From positions 42,501-106,500 of the forward strand of contig NZ_CP025583.1 of assembly GCF_002865605.1 (NCBI RefSeq): a stretch of DNA of 64,000 bases. Reading direction: 5' to 3'. The stretch's first letter is position 1; each line of letters begins with the position of its first letter. Below the pieces are notes generated by a model that was not told the DNA's origin, made no database searches, and was given only the letters and a program-made list of their open reading frames with translations. Position numbers and translations under genes: made by a program. Positions 34,526-42,889 of this stretch are shown here, piece after piece. The DNA is from Paracoccus jeotgali. Lineage in GTDB: Bacteria > Pseudomonadota > Alphaproteobacteria > Rhodobacterales > Rhodobacteraceae.

Positions 34526-35839
34526 TCAGGCTGCAGTTCTGCGCTTGCGCGCGGGTTTCGGGGGTGACACGGCGGAGGGCGCGCTGCCGTCTACAGGATC
34601 ATCAGCTGGTCTGCCGTCGGCGATCTCGTCAAAGCATCTGCCATCGCCTTCCAGCACCGCCGTCTGGCCGGTCAGGTTCTGCCAGCGCGCCACCGCGACA
34701 TCGACGTAAGTAGGATCCAGCTCGATCCCGAGGCAGACGCGGCCGGTGGTCTCGGCGGCGATCAGCGTGGTGCCGGATCCCATGAACGGCTCATAGATGG
34801 CCTGTCCGGGGCTGGAATTGTTCAGGACGGGGCGGCGCATGCATTCGACCGGCTTTTGCGTGCCGTGCACGGTCTCGGCATCCTGATCGCGATGGGCGAT
34901 GTGCCAGAGCGTCGTTTGCTTCCGATCGCTAGCCCAATGCCCCTTGCCGGTCTTGCGCACGGCATACCAGCAAGGCTCGTGCTGCCAGTGGTAATCGCCG
35001 CGGCTGAGGATCAGCCGATCCTTGGCCCAGATGATCTGCGAGCGGATGTTGAAGCCGCAGGCGATCAGGCTGTCGGCCACTGTCGTCGCATGCAGGGCGC
35101 CATGCCAGACATAGGCCACATCGCCCGGAAACAGCGCCCATGCCTCCCGCCAATCGGCACGGTCATCGTTCAGCACCTTGCCGGTGCGCCTGGTGGTGGA
35201 GGCCCCGGCCTGATTGCGCCAGGAGGGGTCATATCCGACGCCATAGGGCGGATCGGTGACCATAAGCAGCGGCCTCACGCCGCCCAGCACCCGTTCGACA
35301 TCCGTGGCAACGGTCGAGTCGCCGCAAAGCAGCCGGTGCGGGCCGAGGATCCACAGATCGCCGGGGCGCGACACCGGATCGGCGGGCGGCGCGCGCACAT
35401 CGTTCTCGCCTTCAATGGCGCCCACCGGCGCGTCGCCGTCGATCTCGCCCAGCAGGCCGGCCAGATCCTCATCGCTGAAGCCGACCAGATCGAGATCGAA
35501 GTCGGCCTCCTGCAGGGCGGCCAGCTCGGAGGCGAGCAGTTTCTCGTCCCAGCCGGCGTTCTCGGCGATGCGGTTGTCGGCGATGACCAGCGCCCGGCGC
35601 TGAACCTCGCTCAGATGCGCCAACATGATCACCGGCACCTCGGAAAGCCCCAGTCGCTGCGCCGCAATCAGCCGCCCGTGGCCAGCGATGATCACGCTGT
35701 CCTCGCCGATCAGGATCGGGTTGGTGAAGCCGAACTCGGCAATCGAGGCGGCGATCTGGCCAACCTGGTCTTCTGAATGCGTGCGGGCATTGCGCGCATA
35801 GGGCACCAGCCGCAAGATCGGCATCATCTCGATCTGCAA
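34526..35839 (-). CDS. ParB-domain/DNA methylase fusion (N4/N6, beta-class)
   Basis: A 437-aa protein. Residues 1-120 are a ParB/sulfiredoxin-like domain (NPILIGEDSVIIAGHGRLIA, RRALVIADNRIAENAGWDE). The methylase domain has DPPYGVGY at about 196-203 and the AdoMet site FMGSGTTLIAAETTGR near 355, which is the beta-class order. It would methylate adenine (N6) or cytosine (N4). The TTG at 35839 is chosen because GGAG lies 8 bases upstream and the paralogue starts at the equivalent MQID; ATG 35827 is the alternative. It lies 3 bp before the Dcm gene, so both act as a phage self-modification pair. Confidence 0.87.
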   Translation of the reverse strand: MQIEMMPILRLVPYARNARTHSEDQVGQIAASIAEFGFTNPILIGEDSVIIAGHGRLIAAQRLGLSEVPVIMLAHLSEVQRRALVIADNRIAENAGWDEKLLASELAALQEADFDLDLVGFSDEDLAGLLGEIDGDAPVGAIEGENDVRAPPADPVSRPGDLWILGPHRLLCGDSTVATDVERVLGGVRPLLMVTDPPYGVGYDPSWRNQAGASTTRRTGKVLNDDRADWREAWALFPGDVAYVWHGALHATTVADSLIACGFNIRSQIIWAKDRLILSRGDYHWQHEPCWYAVRKTGKGHWASDRKQTTLWHIAHRDQDAETVHGTQKPVECMRRPVLNNSSPGQAIYEPFMGSGTTLIAAETTGRVCLGIELDPTYVDVAVARWQNLTGQTAVLEGDGRCFDEIADGRPADDPVDGSAPSAVSPPKPARKRRTAA

Positions 35840-36155
35840 AGGGCGAACTCCATAGAAAAAGGCCCGCTGCCGGAGGGCAGGGCGGGCCTTGAGGTGGTGG
35901 ACAGGGGAATGTCCGGGGGTGGCGGAGGGGGCGGCAACCCTGGCAACCCAAAGTGGCAACCCACGGGTGGAAACCCAGAAAAATCATTAGACCCTAGAGA
36001 CTGAGCGCGCTGCTGCCCCCCGCATAGCGTTGCCGCTGCGGAGGAACCAGGGCCGGGGGGGAGGGCAGTGGGCCGCGCCTCTCTCCCCATCTTGAGGACA
36101 ATATGGCCCGTTTCGGCTGGTTTTGTCGCGCCCTAAGTTCGACCCTTTCGCGCCC
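35840..36155. other. Intergenic stretch upstream of the methylase operon
   Basis: About 315 bp. Apart from the terminator hairpin at 35856-35889 I see no gene. Short open frames on both strands lack recognisable motifs. Confidence 0.5.
35856..35889 (-). terminator. Terminator upstream of ParB-methylase gene
   Basis: On the minus strand AGGCCCGC pairs with GCGGGCCT around a 14-base loop, followed by a T-run (35856-35860). It would end transcripts from the regulatory module (38440 to 36156) or attenuate entry into the methylase operon. Confidence 0.6.
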
Positions 36156-36644
36156 TCATGGCGACTCATTTGCGCCCGTGCCGCGCCTCCTTCCGCCCGC
36201 CGCCGCCCCGGTCGTTTTGGCGCTGTGCGGGCGGGCGGCTGTTTTTCGCCGCTTGTTCAGGCGGTTGGCGATGGTGACGAGCGCCGCCGTCCAGCGCCGC
36301 CAAGCGGTCGAGCGCACGCAGCCCACCGCACGGCAGATCTGCTTCCAGCGATAGCCCTCGGCGCGCATCCAGACGATGCGGCGGTTGTCGATGATCGCCT
36401 GTTCGCTGTCGCCACCGATCAGCGCCAGCCATTCCAGCGTCTCCTCCATGCGCTGGATCTCGCGGACATTGGGGACCACCCGCATCCTGGCCTCGTCATA
36501 GCCATAGGCGTGTTTCGCCTCGTGCACGTATTCCGGCCAGGAGCGACCATAGCCACGCGCGCCGGAACCGGGCGGGTTCGGCAGGCGCTTGAGGGTCAAC
36601 GCGGCTTCCTCGAAGCGGTCCTCGATCTCTCGTGGCGTGATCAT
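36156..36644 (-). CDS. DUF6362-like phage protein
   Basis: A 162-aa protein beginning MITPREIEDRFEEAALTLKRLP, with GRSWPEYVHEAKHAYGYDEARM and an HTH-like second half (RAEGYRWKQICRAVGCVRSTAWRRW). The C-terminus is basic. Similar proteins occur in Rhodobacterales prophages next to replication genes. A DNA-binding, perhaps terminase-like or late-regulator role is plausible from the HTH. It overlaps the next gene by four bases. Confidence 0.75.
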   Translation of the reverse strand: MITPREIEDRFEEAALTLKRLPNPPGSGARGYGRSWPEYVHEAKHAYGYDEARMRVVPNVREIQRMEETLEWLALIGGDSEQAIIDNRRIVWMRAEGYRWKQICRAVGCVRSTAWRRWTAALVTIANRLNKRRKTAARPHSAKTTGAAAGGRRRGTGANESP

Positions 36645-37582
36645 GGCTGCTCCTTCATGGCCGGGATGGGGACGCCGCGTTGGGCGAGGCGTTCGGTTGT
36701 GGTGAGGCCTGCCGCCAACAGGGCATGCGCCGTGGCGTTGGTGATAGCGCTGGGCGGCAGATAGCGATCGGCGTTCACCCAATCGGCGTAAAAGCGCAGC
36801 TGCGGGCTGGCGCTGGTCTTCTCTGCGCCTTGCGGCCTCGCCTGCTGGCGCAGGCGCTGCTGATGGGCGGCGCGCACAGCATCGGTGAAATAGCCCCAGG
36901 TGCGGATCGGGCTGATCCGGATTTGAGTGGTGCGCGCGCGGATCACCGGCAGGATGACGGCATCAAAGTCGATGCCGTCCTGCAGCCAGCCCGCGATCAC
37001 CTCGCTGGTCTTGATGATCTCCGCTCGTGAGGCGGGGCAGAGGCCGGGACCGGCTGCGGCGAGGCAGCGGGCCTGCGGATCGGATTTATCCACAGCCGCG
37101 TCTTCGGCCGGTGGCGTAGTAGTAAGGTTCATAGGATGGTTTGGGTGCACGTGGTGCAGGGGTAGGGGTGCACCACGTGCAGGTGTTACCCCTGCATCTG
37201 GTGCATGGGGTGCATCTGGTGCAGGGGGGCTGTCGCATTTATCCGCAGGCCTTCGGGACGCCGTTTTGTCCCGATCCGGAGGCGTATCCCGAGTCGACGG
37301 AAGGACGCTGACTACGTCGATAACGATGCCATATTCGACGGTATAGCCGTGCTTGCAGTCCCGTTGCCCGATCTCGATCAGCAGACCGGCATCAACCAGG
37401 CTGCGGATGGCGTATTGCACCGCGCGAACGCCCAGCTCCAGATCGCGGGCGATATTGGCCTTCGAGGTCCAGATGCCGCTGCCGTCATCCGCGGCCTTGT
37501 CGGCCATGTAGAGCAGCACCGATTTGCGGGTGGCCGAGCCGACGACGCGCCGCTGCACCGTGGCTGAGATCAGATTGCTCAT
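36641..37582 (-). CDS. Phage replication/HTH protein
   Basis: A 313-aa protein. Residues 1-85 are a winged HTH of the type found at the start of phage replication proteins (LYMADKAADDGSGIWTSKANIARDLELGVRAVQYAIRSLVDAGLL in outline). A proline-rich linker with PDAPHAPDAGVTPARG-like sequence follows, then a helical C-terminal part. The linker DNA has many short GGTGCA/TGCACC repeats (37140-37230). ATG 37582 is chosen because GGAGG lies just upstream. It is the likely replication initiator or origin-binding protein of the phage. Confidence 0.75.
   Translation of the reverse strand: MSNLISATVQRRVVGSATRKSVLLYMADKAADDGSGIWTSKANIARDLELGVRAVQYAIRSLVDAGLLIEIGQRDCKHGYTVEYGIVIDVVSVLPSTRDTPPDRDKTASRRPADKCDSPPAPDAPHAPDAGVTPARGAPLPLHHVHPNHPMNLTTTPPAEDAAVDKSDPQARCLAAAGPGLCPASRAEIIKTSEVIAGWLQDGIDFDAVILPVIRARTTQIRISPIRTWGYFTDAVRAAHQQRLRQQARPQGAEKTSASPQLRFYADWVNADRYLPPSAITNATAHALLAAGLTTTERLAQRGVPIPAMKEQP
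37135..37235. repeat. TGCAC/GTGCA-rich short repeats within the replication gene
   Basis: Within about 100 bp the motifs GGTGCA, GTGCAC and TGCACC recur roughly ten times on the plus strand, in the part that encodes the Pro/Ala/His linker of the putative replication protein. Clustered short repeats inside an initiator gene are a known form of phage origin (as in lambda O). The origin role is inferred. Confidence 0.4.
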
Positions 37583-37989
37583 GCTGACCTCCGACATCTG
37601 GCCAGACGGGTGCAGAAGTCGTGCGCCCTCAGCGCATCCAGCGCATCTTCGGGCGAGCGCACGAGCGCCCATGCCAAACCCTGCGCCTGCACCGCGTCGC
37701 GAAACGCCCGCTGTGCCGGGCTGAGGCGACCGCGCGGGCTTTTGACCTCCAGAAACAGCATCCGACCGCCCGAGACGATGATCAGGTCGCTGAACCCGGC
37801 ATGCACGCCCATGCCGGTCAGGATCGCCTGCCGGGCGCGGGCATGGCGGCCGCCAAAGCCGACCTCGTTGGCGGCGTGGTGGACGATTGCGCCTCTGGGC
37901 AGAACCGCGCGCAGGAGTGCCACGATCTGGCGTTGGATATCCGCCTCGGGGCGGTCGCGAGGAGGCCTGGTAGGCGAGGGGGCGGTCAT
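37579..37989 (-). CDS. VRR-NUC domain nuclease
   Basis: A 136-aa protein of the VRR-NUC (PD-(D/E)XK) family. The core is HAGFSDLIIVSGGRMLFLEVKSPRG, with the catalytic Asp in FSDLI and the E-x-K in LEVKS, preceded by EADIQRQIVALLRAVLPRGAIVHHAANE. These nucleases are common in phage replication modules and probably process replication or recombination junctions. It overlaps the replication gene by four bases. Confidence 0.87.
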   Translation of the reverse strand: MTAPSPTRPPRDRPEADIQRQIVALLRAVLPRGAIVHHAANEVGFGGRHARARQAILTGMGVHAGFSDLIIVSGGRMLFLEVKSPRGRLSPAQRAFRDAVQAQGLAWALVRSPEDALDALRAHDFCTRLARCRRSA

Positions 37990-38192
37990 GGCCGACCTCC
38001 CTCGAGGATCTCCTCGATCGCGCGGGTCTCGAACGCCGTGGGCGCAATGAAGCGCAGCACCGCGTCCCAGTCGATCGCCGAGATCACCGCCCAGATCAGC
38101 AAGCCGATCAGAATGGCGAGCGTGATTAGCGCGAGCGCGAAGACGATCCCCCAGATCGGGGCCACGCGCGTCCTGTCGTCATCGCCGCTCAT
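37986..38192 (-). CDS. Small single-pass membrane protein
   Basis: A 68-aa protein with one strong hydrophobic helix (IWGIVFALALITLAILIGLLIWAVISAI, residues about 13-40) and an acidic C-terminus. It overlaps both neighbours by four bases, so it is co-translated with the VRR-NUC and AlpA-like genes. The function is unknown; it could be a superinfection-exclusion factor. Confidence 0.65.
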   Translation of the reverse strand: MSGDDDRTRVAPIWGIVFALALITLAILIGLLIWAVISAIDWDAVLRFIAPTAFETRAIEEILEGGRP

Positions 38193-38440
38193 CGGCCCGC
38201 CCTTCCGCGGCCGGCGGTCTTGCGGCTCTCCTGCTCGAGCAGCCAGTCGCGCACAGCGCCGCGCCGGTAGAGCACCTTGCGGCCGATGCGGATGCAGGGC
38301 GGGCCGATGCGCCGGGTTTCCCAGCGCTTCAGCGTGTCGGCGCTGACTCCGATGATGCCGGCAAGCTCTCGCCGCGGCATCCAGTCATCGAGAAGCCCCT
38401 CCTGGGCGGTTTCGGGCGCGATCATCGCCTGATTGTTCAT
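38189..38440 (-). CDS. AlpA/MerR-type HTH excisionase-like regulator
   Basis: An 83-aa protein with a winged HTH: WMPRRELAGIIGVSADTLKRW, then RRIGPPCIRIGRKVLYRRGAVRDWL. This is the helix-turn-helix pattern of AlpA/excisionase (HTH_17) proteins. It heads the minus-strand early operon and could act as excisionase or early regulator. ATG 38440 is the first codon that leaves the HTH complete. Confidence 0.82.
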   Translation of the reverse strand: MNNQAMIAPETAQEGLLDDWMPRRELAGIIGVSADTLKRWETRRIGPPCIRIGRKVLYRRGAVRDWLLEQESRKTAGRGRAGR

Positions 38441-38733
38441 GGTGCGGTCCTTTCCCCGTGATTGCAGGGCAAGCGAGAGCACGGCGAGGGACCGGCGGCG
38501 CGGCGCGGACCGGCGCGGGAAGCGCCGCAGTCGCGCCGGTTCATAATTCATGGGGTTTGCACGCGTGATGCGGTGATGCGCCCACAACTCGCCGAGTGGC
38601 GCTGCCGGTCAGAGGGGCGGCTTCGTCGCAGGGTGCGCGCTTCGGTCAAATCAACCTGGACGTGCAAGGGCGCCAGAGTTGCGGCGCTGAAAGGCAAGCC
38701 TTTCAGATAACGCAACAAATTCGGAAGTTATCT
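38441..38733. other. Divergent regulatory region between early operons
   Basis: About 290 bp between the minus-strand HTH operon and the plus-strand gene at 38734. It should contain the divergent promoters that decide lysogeny or lysis. The right end is AT-rich (AACAAATTCGGAAGTTATCTATG). No clear operator repeats were found by eye. Confidence 0.5.
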
Positions 38734-39324
38734 ATGTCTCTACCGAAACGAGTACTCTACACCCTAGCGGAGGCCGCCGCCCGCTGGGGCTGCCACATTG
38801 CCGATATTGCCGAATGGGCGTTGTCGGGTCATCTCGAAATTATGGTTGTGATCCCGCCAACGTATTTTGATGGCGAGGTTCTCTCGGATCTGGTGGCGAT
38901 TGCGCCCGGCGATATCATGGCGATGTTTCGCCGCTGCGGCACCGGCCCGCGCCAAGGCATCATCCGCCGCGCTCGCGCGCTGGGCGGAAACGAATGGCGC
39001 CACATTCCGCCGCCGGAACCAGGGATGGTCATCATGCGGGATGACCTGGTGCTGTCCGCGGCGTCCGTGGCGCGGTTCGAGGAGGAGCATGGCGTCTTTC
39101 GCCGCGTCAATCCCAACGCGGGCAAGGGCCATGATTGGGAGGGGTTCTATGGCGCCTTGATCCTGCGCCTCTTCCAGCGCGGCCTGCCCGAGAAACAGGC
39201 TGATCTCGTCGGTGAAATGCTGGACTGGTTCATTGCCAACAGCACGGACGGTGATGCACCCGACGAAAGCACTGTCCGCAAGCGGGTCAGCCCGATCTTG
39301 CGGATGCTGAACGCGGAGGCGTGA
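38734..39324 (+). CDS. Phage regulatory-region hypothetical protein
   Basis: A 196-aa protein, MSLPKRVLYTLAEAAARWGC at the start, an HTH-like pattern (LAEAAARWGCHIADIAEWALSGHLEI) that recalls MerR/AlpA folds, and a helical C-terminus (SPILRMLNAEA). It diverges from the AlpA-like gene and its 3' end overlaps the convergent integrase gene. It could be the lysogeny-side regulator. The identification is by position and a weak HTH match. Confidence 0.65.
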   Translation: MSLPKRVLYTLAEAAARWGCHIADIAEWALSGHLEIMVVIPPTYFDGEVLSDLVAIAPGDIMAMFRRCGTGPRQGIIRRARALGGNEWRHIPPPEPGMVIMRDDLVLSAASVARFEEEHGVFRRVNPNAGKGHDWEGFYGALILRLFQRGLPEKQADLVGEMLDWFIANSTDGDAPDESTVRKRVSPILRMLNAEA

Positions 39325-40612
39325 CCTCCTCGGCCGGGGGTGCTGAATGCACGAGCCTCGGCCGTATCCGCATCATGTCGGCGACCGCATCCACGCCGGC
39401 ACGCAGCGGCGAATCCATCAGGTGCGCATAGCGCATGGTGGTGCTGGATTGCGAATGGCCCAGCAGTTTGCCGATCATCTCGAGCGAGGCACCGCCGCTG
39501 ACCAACAGCGAAGCAAAGGTGTGGCGCAGATCATGGATGCGCACGCCCTGTAGCCCGGCCTGATCCTGAATGCCCTTCCAGAAGCGGCGAATCTCCTGCA
39601 CCGGCTGATCCTTGTCCGCGACATCACCCGGAAACAGCCAGTCGCAACCGGCCGGCACGGCCGAAAGTCTTGTGCGCACCAGCGCCGCTGTGTCTGCCGA
39701 GATCGGCACGCGGTGCACCCGGCGCTGCTTGGTATTGGCGGCGGGCTTAACCCATGCGCCGCGCTCCAGATCGAAATGCTCGAACCGCGCCGTGCGCACC
39801 TCGCCCAGCCGCGCCCCCGTCAGCATGCACATGCGGATGATGCTGGCCCCGCGCTGGTCCTCGGCGGCGCCCAGCGCCTCGCTGAGCCGGGCGATCTCGT
39901 CCATGGAAAGGTAACGCTCGCGCTCGACTTCGACCCGACGGCGGAAGCCGACGGCCGGATTGTCGGCGCGCATCTTCCACTGGATGGCGAGGTTGAACAC
40001 CTTTCGCAGCATCTCGCCGGCGCGGTTGGCACGCACCGGGGTAGGGCGCGGGGGCTTCAGCGGTTCGCGCCGCTTGGTCTTGGGTGCTTTCTTTGCCGGC
40101 CGCGACCGCCCTTGTGCGATCAAGTTCAGCACCCGCTCGACGTCAGTTGCGTCGATATCCGCCACCAGCCGGTGTTTCCAATGCGGCTCAATCAGCTTCT
40201 TCAGCATGGATGCCTGATCGGCGGCATTGAGCGGTGCCAGATGGCTGGCATGTTCGCGCAGGTATCGCTCGACCAGATCGGGAAAGCGCGGCGCCTCGCG
40301 GGTCTCTTCGCGCTCGGCCAGCGGGTCGAGCCCGCCATCGACATCGCGGCGCAGCGCTTTGGCACGTTCGCGCGCGGCGGTGACATTCCATTCCGGCCAG
40401 CGCCCGATGGTCAACCGCCGCTGCCGCCCCGTGGCCCGGTAGTCGAACATGAAGCTGCGGCTGCCCGACGGGTAGATGCAGATCGACAGACCTAGCACGT
40501 CGGTGTCGAATATCTGCCAGGCCTTCGGGCGCGGCTCCGCCGCCCGGACCAGCTTCTCGGTCAATCTTTCCCTGTTTCTCAATGCCCTGCACTCCGCCTT
40601 CAGATCCGACAC
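39287..40612 (-). CDS. int: Tyrosine recombinase integrase (DUF4102 type)
   Basis: A 441-aa phage integrase. An N-terminal DUF4102 arm-binding domain (YPSGSRSFMFDYRATGRQRR, LTIGRWPEWNVTAARERAKA) is followed by the SAM-like core-binding domain and the catalytic domain. The catalytic residues are Arg268 (TGARLGEVR), His360 and Arg363 (IHDLRHTFAS), His386 (LLGHSQSSTT) and Tyr395 (RYAH). It is complete. It is the enzyme that should act at the tRNA-fMet att sites, although it lies 5.5 kb from attR with a cargo arm between. The start is a GTG at 40612. Confidence 0.94.
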   Translation of the reverse strand: MSDLKAECRALRNRERLTEKLVRAAEPRPKAWQIFDTDVLGLSICIYPSGSRSFMFDYRATGRQRRLTIGRWPEWNVTAARERAKALRRDVDGGLDPLAEREETREAPRFPDLVERYLREHASHLAPLNAADQASMLKKLIEPHWKHRLVADIDATDVERVLNLIAQGRSRPAKKAPKTKRREPLKPPRPTPVRANRAGEMLRKVFNLAIQWKMRADNPAVGFRRRVEVERERYLSMDEIARLSEALGAAEDQRGASIIRMCMLTGARLGEVRTARFEHFDLERGAWVKPAANTKQRRVHRVPISADTAALVRTRLSAVPAGCDWLFPGDVADKDQPVQEIRRFWKGIQDQAGLQGVRIHDLRHTFASLLVSGGASLEMIGKLLGHSQSSTTMRYAHLMDSPLRAGVDAVADMMRIRPRLVHSAPPAEEVTPPRSASARSG

Positions 40613-40823
40613 ATGCGTAGATGTATCGGCTTATCAACGGCTTGATCCGCCGACCGGAATACAGGCGCAGACCGGCGCGGATACGGCGCAAACCGCGCCG
40701 GTCGGTGTTTGGAGGGGCTACCTGCCTGAGGCCGCCGGGTCTCTGTGATCGTGACGGATACCTACATTGGCGAGCTACACTTCGCTCCATCTGCCCTTCG
40801 GGCGATCCGATCAGGACGAGACG

Positions 40824-41460
40824 ATCTGTAACCTGGACCATCAAAACACGACGCCGGAGGGCATGCGTCGGCTGTTCAAGGGGCTGGAGATGACCGACCG
40901 GGCCGGCAACGTCGCGCCGGGCACGGTCTATCCGGACCAACTGGCGCCTATCATCCGGCGTGACCGCGAGGCGCTGGAATTGGTCACAGCCCGCTAGGGC
41001 ATGCCGTCTCCGCCGTCGGTATTGAAGACCGCGCGGGATCCGGGCGTGACGGACATACGAAACTCGCCTTGCCGCACTGTCGCCGGTGGCTCGAGGCTGA
41101 GCATCGTTGCCTTGTGCCGGTAACGGCCTTGGCAGAGCCGAGCAGGGGCGGCAATAAGTGGTTCGCGCTGCAGGCGGCGGACAGGCCCATGTTCTTCGTG
41201 GGGATCGAAGTCCGCGGCTGGCGGTCAAACCGGAAGGTGAAGGATGGTGAGACCAACGATGACCTCTACGCCTTCGTGACCTGCGCGCCGGATGCCGAGT
41301 TGGGACGTTTCACTCCAAGGCGATGCCGGTCGTCCTGACTACGGGCGGAGAGTGGGAGACGTGGTTGCCGGCGCCGATCGAGATCGCAGGAAAGCTGCAG
41401 TGTTCCCTGCCGGATGGGGCTCTGGCGCTGGTGGAGGCGCCGGAGGAACCGACACGTTGA
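40824..41460 (+). pseudogene. Decayed SOS-response-associated peptidase (SRAP/YedK-like)
   Basis: The reading frames together spell an HMCES/YedK-type protein. CNLDHQNTTPEGMRRLFKGLE is the N-terminus, but the start codon before the catalytic Cys is ATC instead of ATG. GNVAPGTVYPDQLAPIIR follows, then an in-frame TAG where family members have Trp in the segment ARWGMPSPP. A frameshift lies before CRRWLEAEHRCLVP, and another after AELGRF; the end EWETWLPAPIEIAGKLQ is in a third frame. With a lost start, a nonsense codon and two frameshifts it is not functional. Confidence 0.8.
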
Positions 41461-41511
41461 CAACTCGGTGATAGTCAGGTCAGCACGCACATACAGTCCG
41501 TCCGATGAACA

Positions 41512-42261
41512 TCAGAGCGGTGATGCGACATCCTTCAGGTGCTGCCTCAGCTCATCCAGGCTCAGGCAGATGCTGCGGTTTCTGTGTACCATTCGATGGC
41601 AGTTCGCACAGAGCACAATGAGGTCGTTCAGAGGGTCGGTCTGAACTCGTCCGGCTTCGGAAAGAGGGACGACGTGGTGAACTTCAATGAAGTCCTTGCC
41701 GAGCGGTCCGTACGCCTTCTCAAATCCGAAGCCGCACCCCATGCATTCCAGCCCATGGATGGCTATCGCGGCGCTTCTAGCTTTCTGGCTTCTTTCCCGC
41801 CGCGTAGATGCATAGACCTTCTGCCCGCCTTCCGTAACGGCAAGGGACGTCGGCTGTCCGACGGGGTCGTCGTCGGAAATTGCCGACTGAAGTCGAAGTA
41901 CGAACGCCTGAAGTTCCTGATCGGTCCGGTTCTTCCACTCTTCGTGGGTCCGGGCGAAGTTGTTTCGTATCGAAGGCCGTTTGCCGTCCTGATTGACCCA
42001 CCCGGTTCGACCATTGCTGAACAGGTGATCGAACGTATCCCGGGTATTCTTCAGGCTGTTCCGGAACTGTTCGGGGCTGCGGCCGTCCCCCATGGCATCA
42101 TAGAAGAAGTCGTATGCGGCGTTCCACGTCGAGACGCCGATGGCCAAAGGTGGTCCGTCAGCCTGACCGGTTGATGATTTGGTCCCGCACCGCGATAGAT
42201 AATAACCGGCGACCAGCATGTCGGCGGAACGTTTCACCAGTTCATCTGAGGGCGTCGGCAT
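41512..42261 (-). CDS. HNH endonuclease
   Basis: A 249-aa protein with a C-terminal HNH nuclease: ECMGCGFGF (Cys pair, about 172-176), then IEVHHVVPLSEAG (His195-His196), DPLNDLIVLCANCHRMVH (Asn212, Cys218, Cys221, His222). The N-terminal 150 residues are helical and unlike known domains; they might recognise DNA or a modification. It sits beside the EcoRII-type restriction cluster and could be a second restriction or anti-phage nuclease, for example McrA-like. Its transcription is divergent from vsr. Confidence 0.82.
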   Translation of the reverse strand: MPTPSDELVKRSADMLVAGYYLSRCGTKSSTGQADGPPLAIGVSTWNAAYDFFYDAMGDGRSPEQFRNSLKNTRDTFDHLFSNGRTGWVNQDGKRPSIRNNFARTHEEWKNRTDQELQAFVLRLQSAISDDDPVGQPTSLAVTEGGQKVYASTRRERSQKARSAAIAIHGLECMGCGFGFEKAYGPLGKDFIEVHHVVPLSEAGRVQTDPLNDLIVLCANCHRMVHRNRSICLSLDELRQHLKDVASPL

Positions 42262-42457
42262 TATGGCATTACTTTCTCAGGTCGTTTCGGACGATGATAG
42301 GTTCTGGGAAGGCTCCCTGACCCGTGACTGTATCTTGTGCAATCTCGACAGGAACACCAAGTGATCAGAACACATTCTGTCAAAATAGCCCGTGGCGACG
42401 GCACCTCCGAAAATTCCGCCGGACTTTGACACGCTTGTGGATATCAGGGATATCTGA

Positions 42458-42889
42458 ATGGCCGACAGCCTGACACCGGAAGCGCGTTCACGGAACATGT
42501 CGAAGATCCGGGGCAGGGATACCGGGCCCGAGATGCGAGTGCGCCGGGCGGCCCATGCTCTCGGCCTGCGCTTCCGTCTCTATCGCAGGCAGTTGCCCGG
42601 AACGCCGGACCTCGTCTTTCCCCGTCGCCGGGCCGCGCTGTTCGTTCATGGTTGTTTCTGGCATCGGCATCCCGGCTGCCGCTTCGCGACGACGCCGAAG
42701 ACCCGGGCGGATTTCTGGCAGGCCAAGTTCGAGGGCAACGTCGCTCGGGATGCCCGGAAGAAAGGAGAGCTCCAGCGGGGAGGCTGGACCCCCGTGACGA
42801 TCTGGGAATGCGAGACCCGCGATCCTGATCAGCTGCGGGAGATTATCCGTGACAGGATCATGCGGCTTCCCGTGCTGCGACCAGATTGA
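42458..42889 (+). CDS. vsr: Very short patch repair endonuclease Vsr
   Basis: A 143-aa Vsr enzyme, which nicks 5' of T in the T:G mismatches left when 5-methylcytosine in Dcm sites deaminates. Characteristic segments are MSKIRGRDTGPEMRVRR and GTPDLVFPRRRAALFVHGCFW. The catalytic Asp51, His64 and His69 are at the same numbers as in E. coli Vsr. It converges with the EcoRII-like nuclease gene and overlaps its 3' end by 32 bases. It serves the Dcm-type methylase of this cluster. Confidence 0.93.
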   Translation: MADSLTPEARSRNMSKIRGRDTGPEMRVRRAAHALGLRFRLYRRQLPGTPDLVFPRRRAALFVHGCFWHRHPGCRFATTPKTRADFWQAKFEGNVARDARKKGELQRGGWTPVTIWECETRDPDQLREIIRDRIMRLPVLRPD

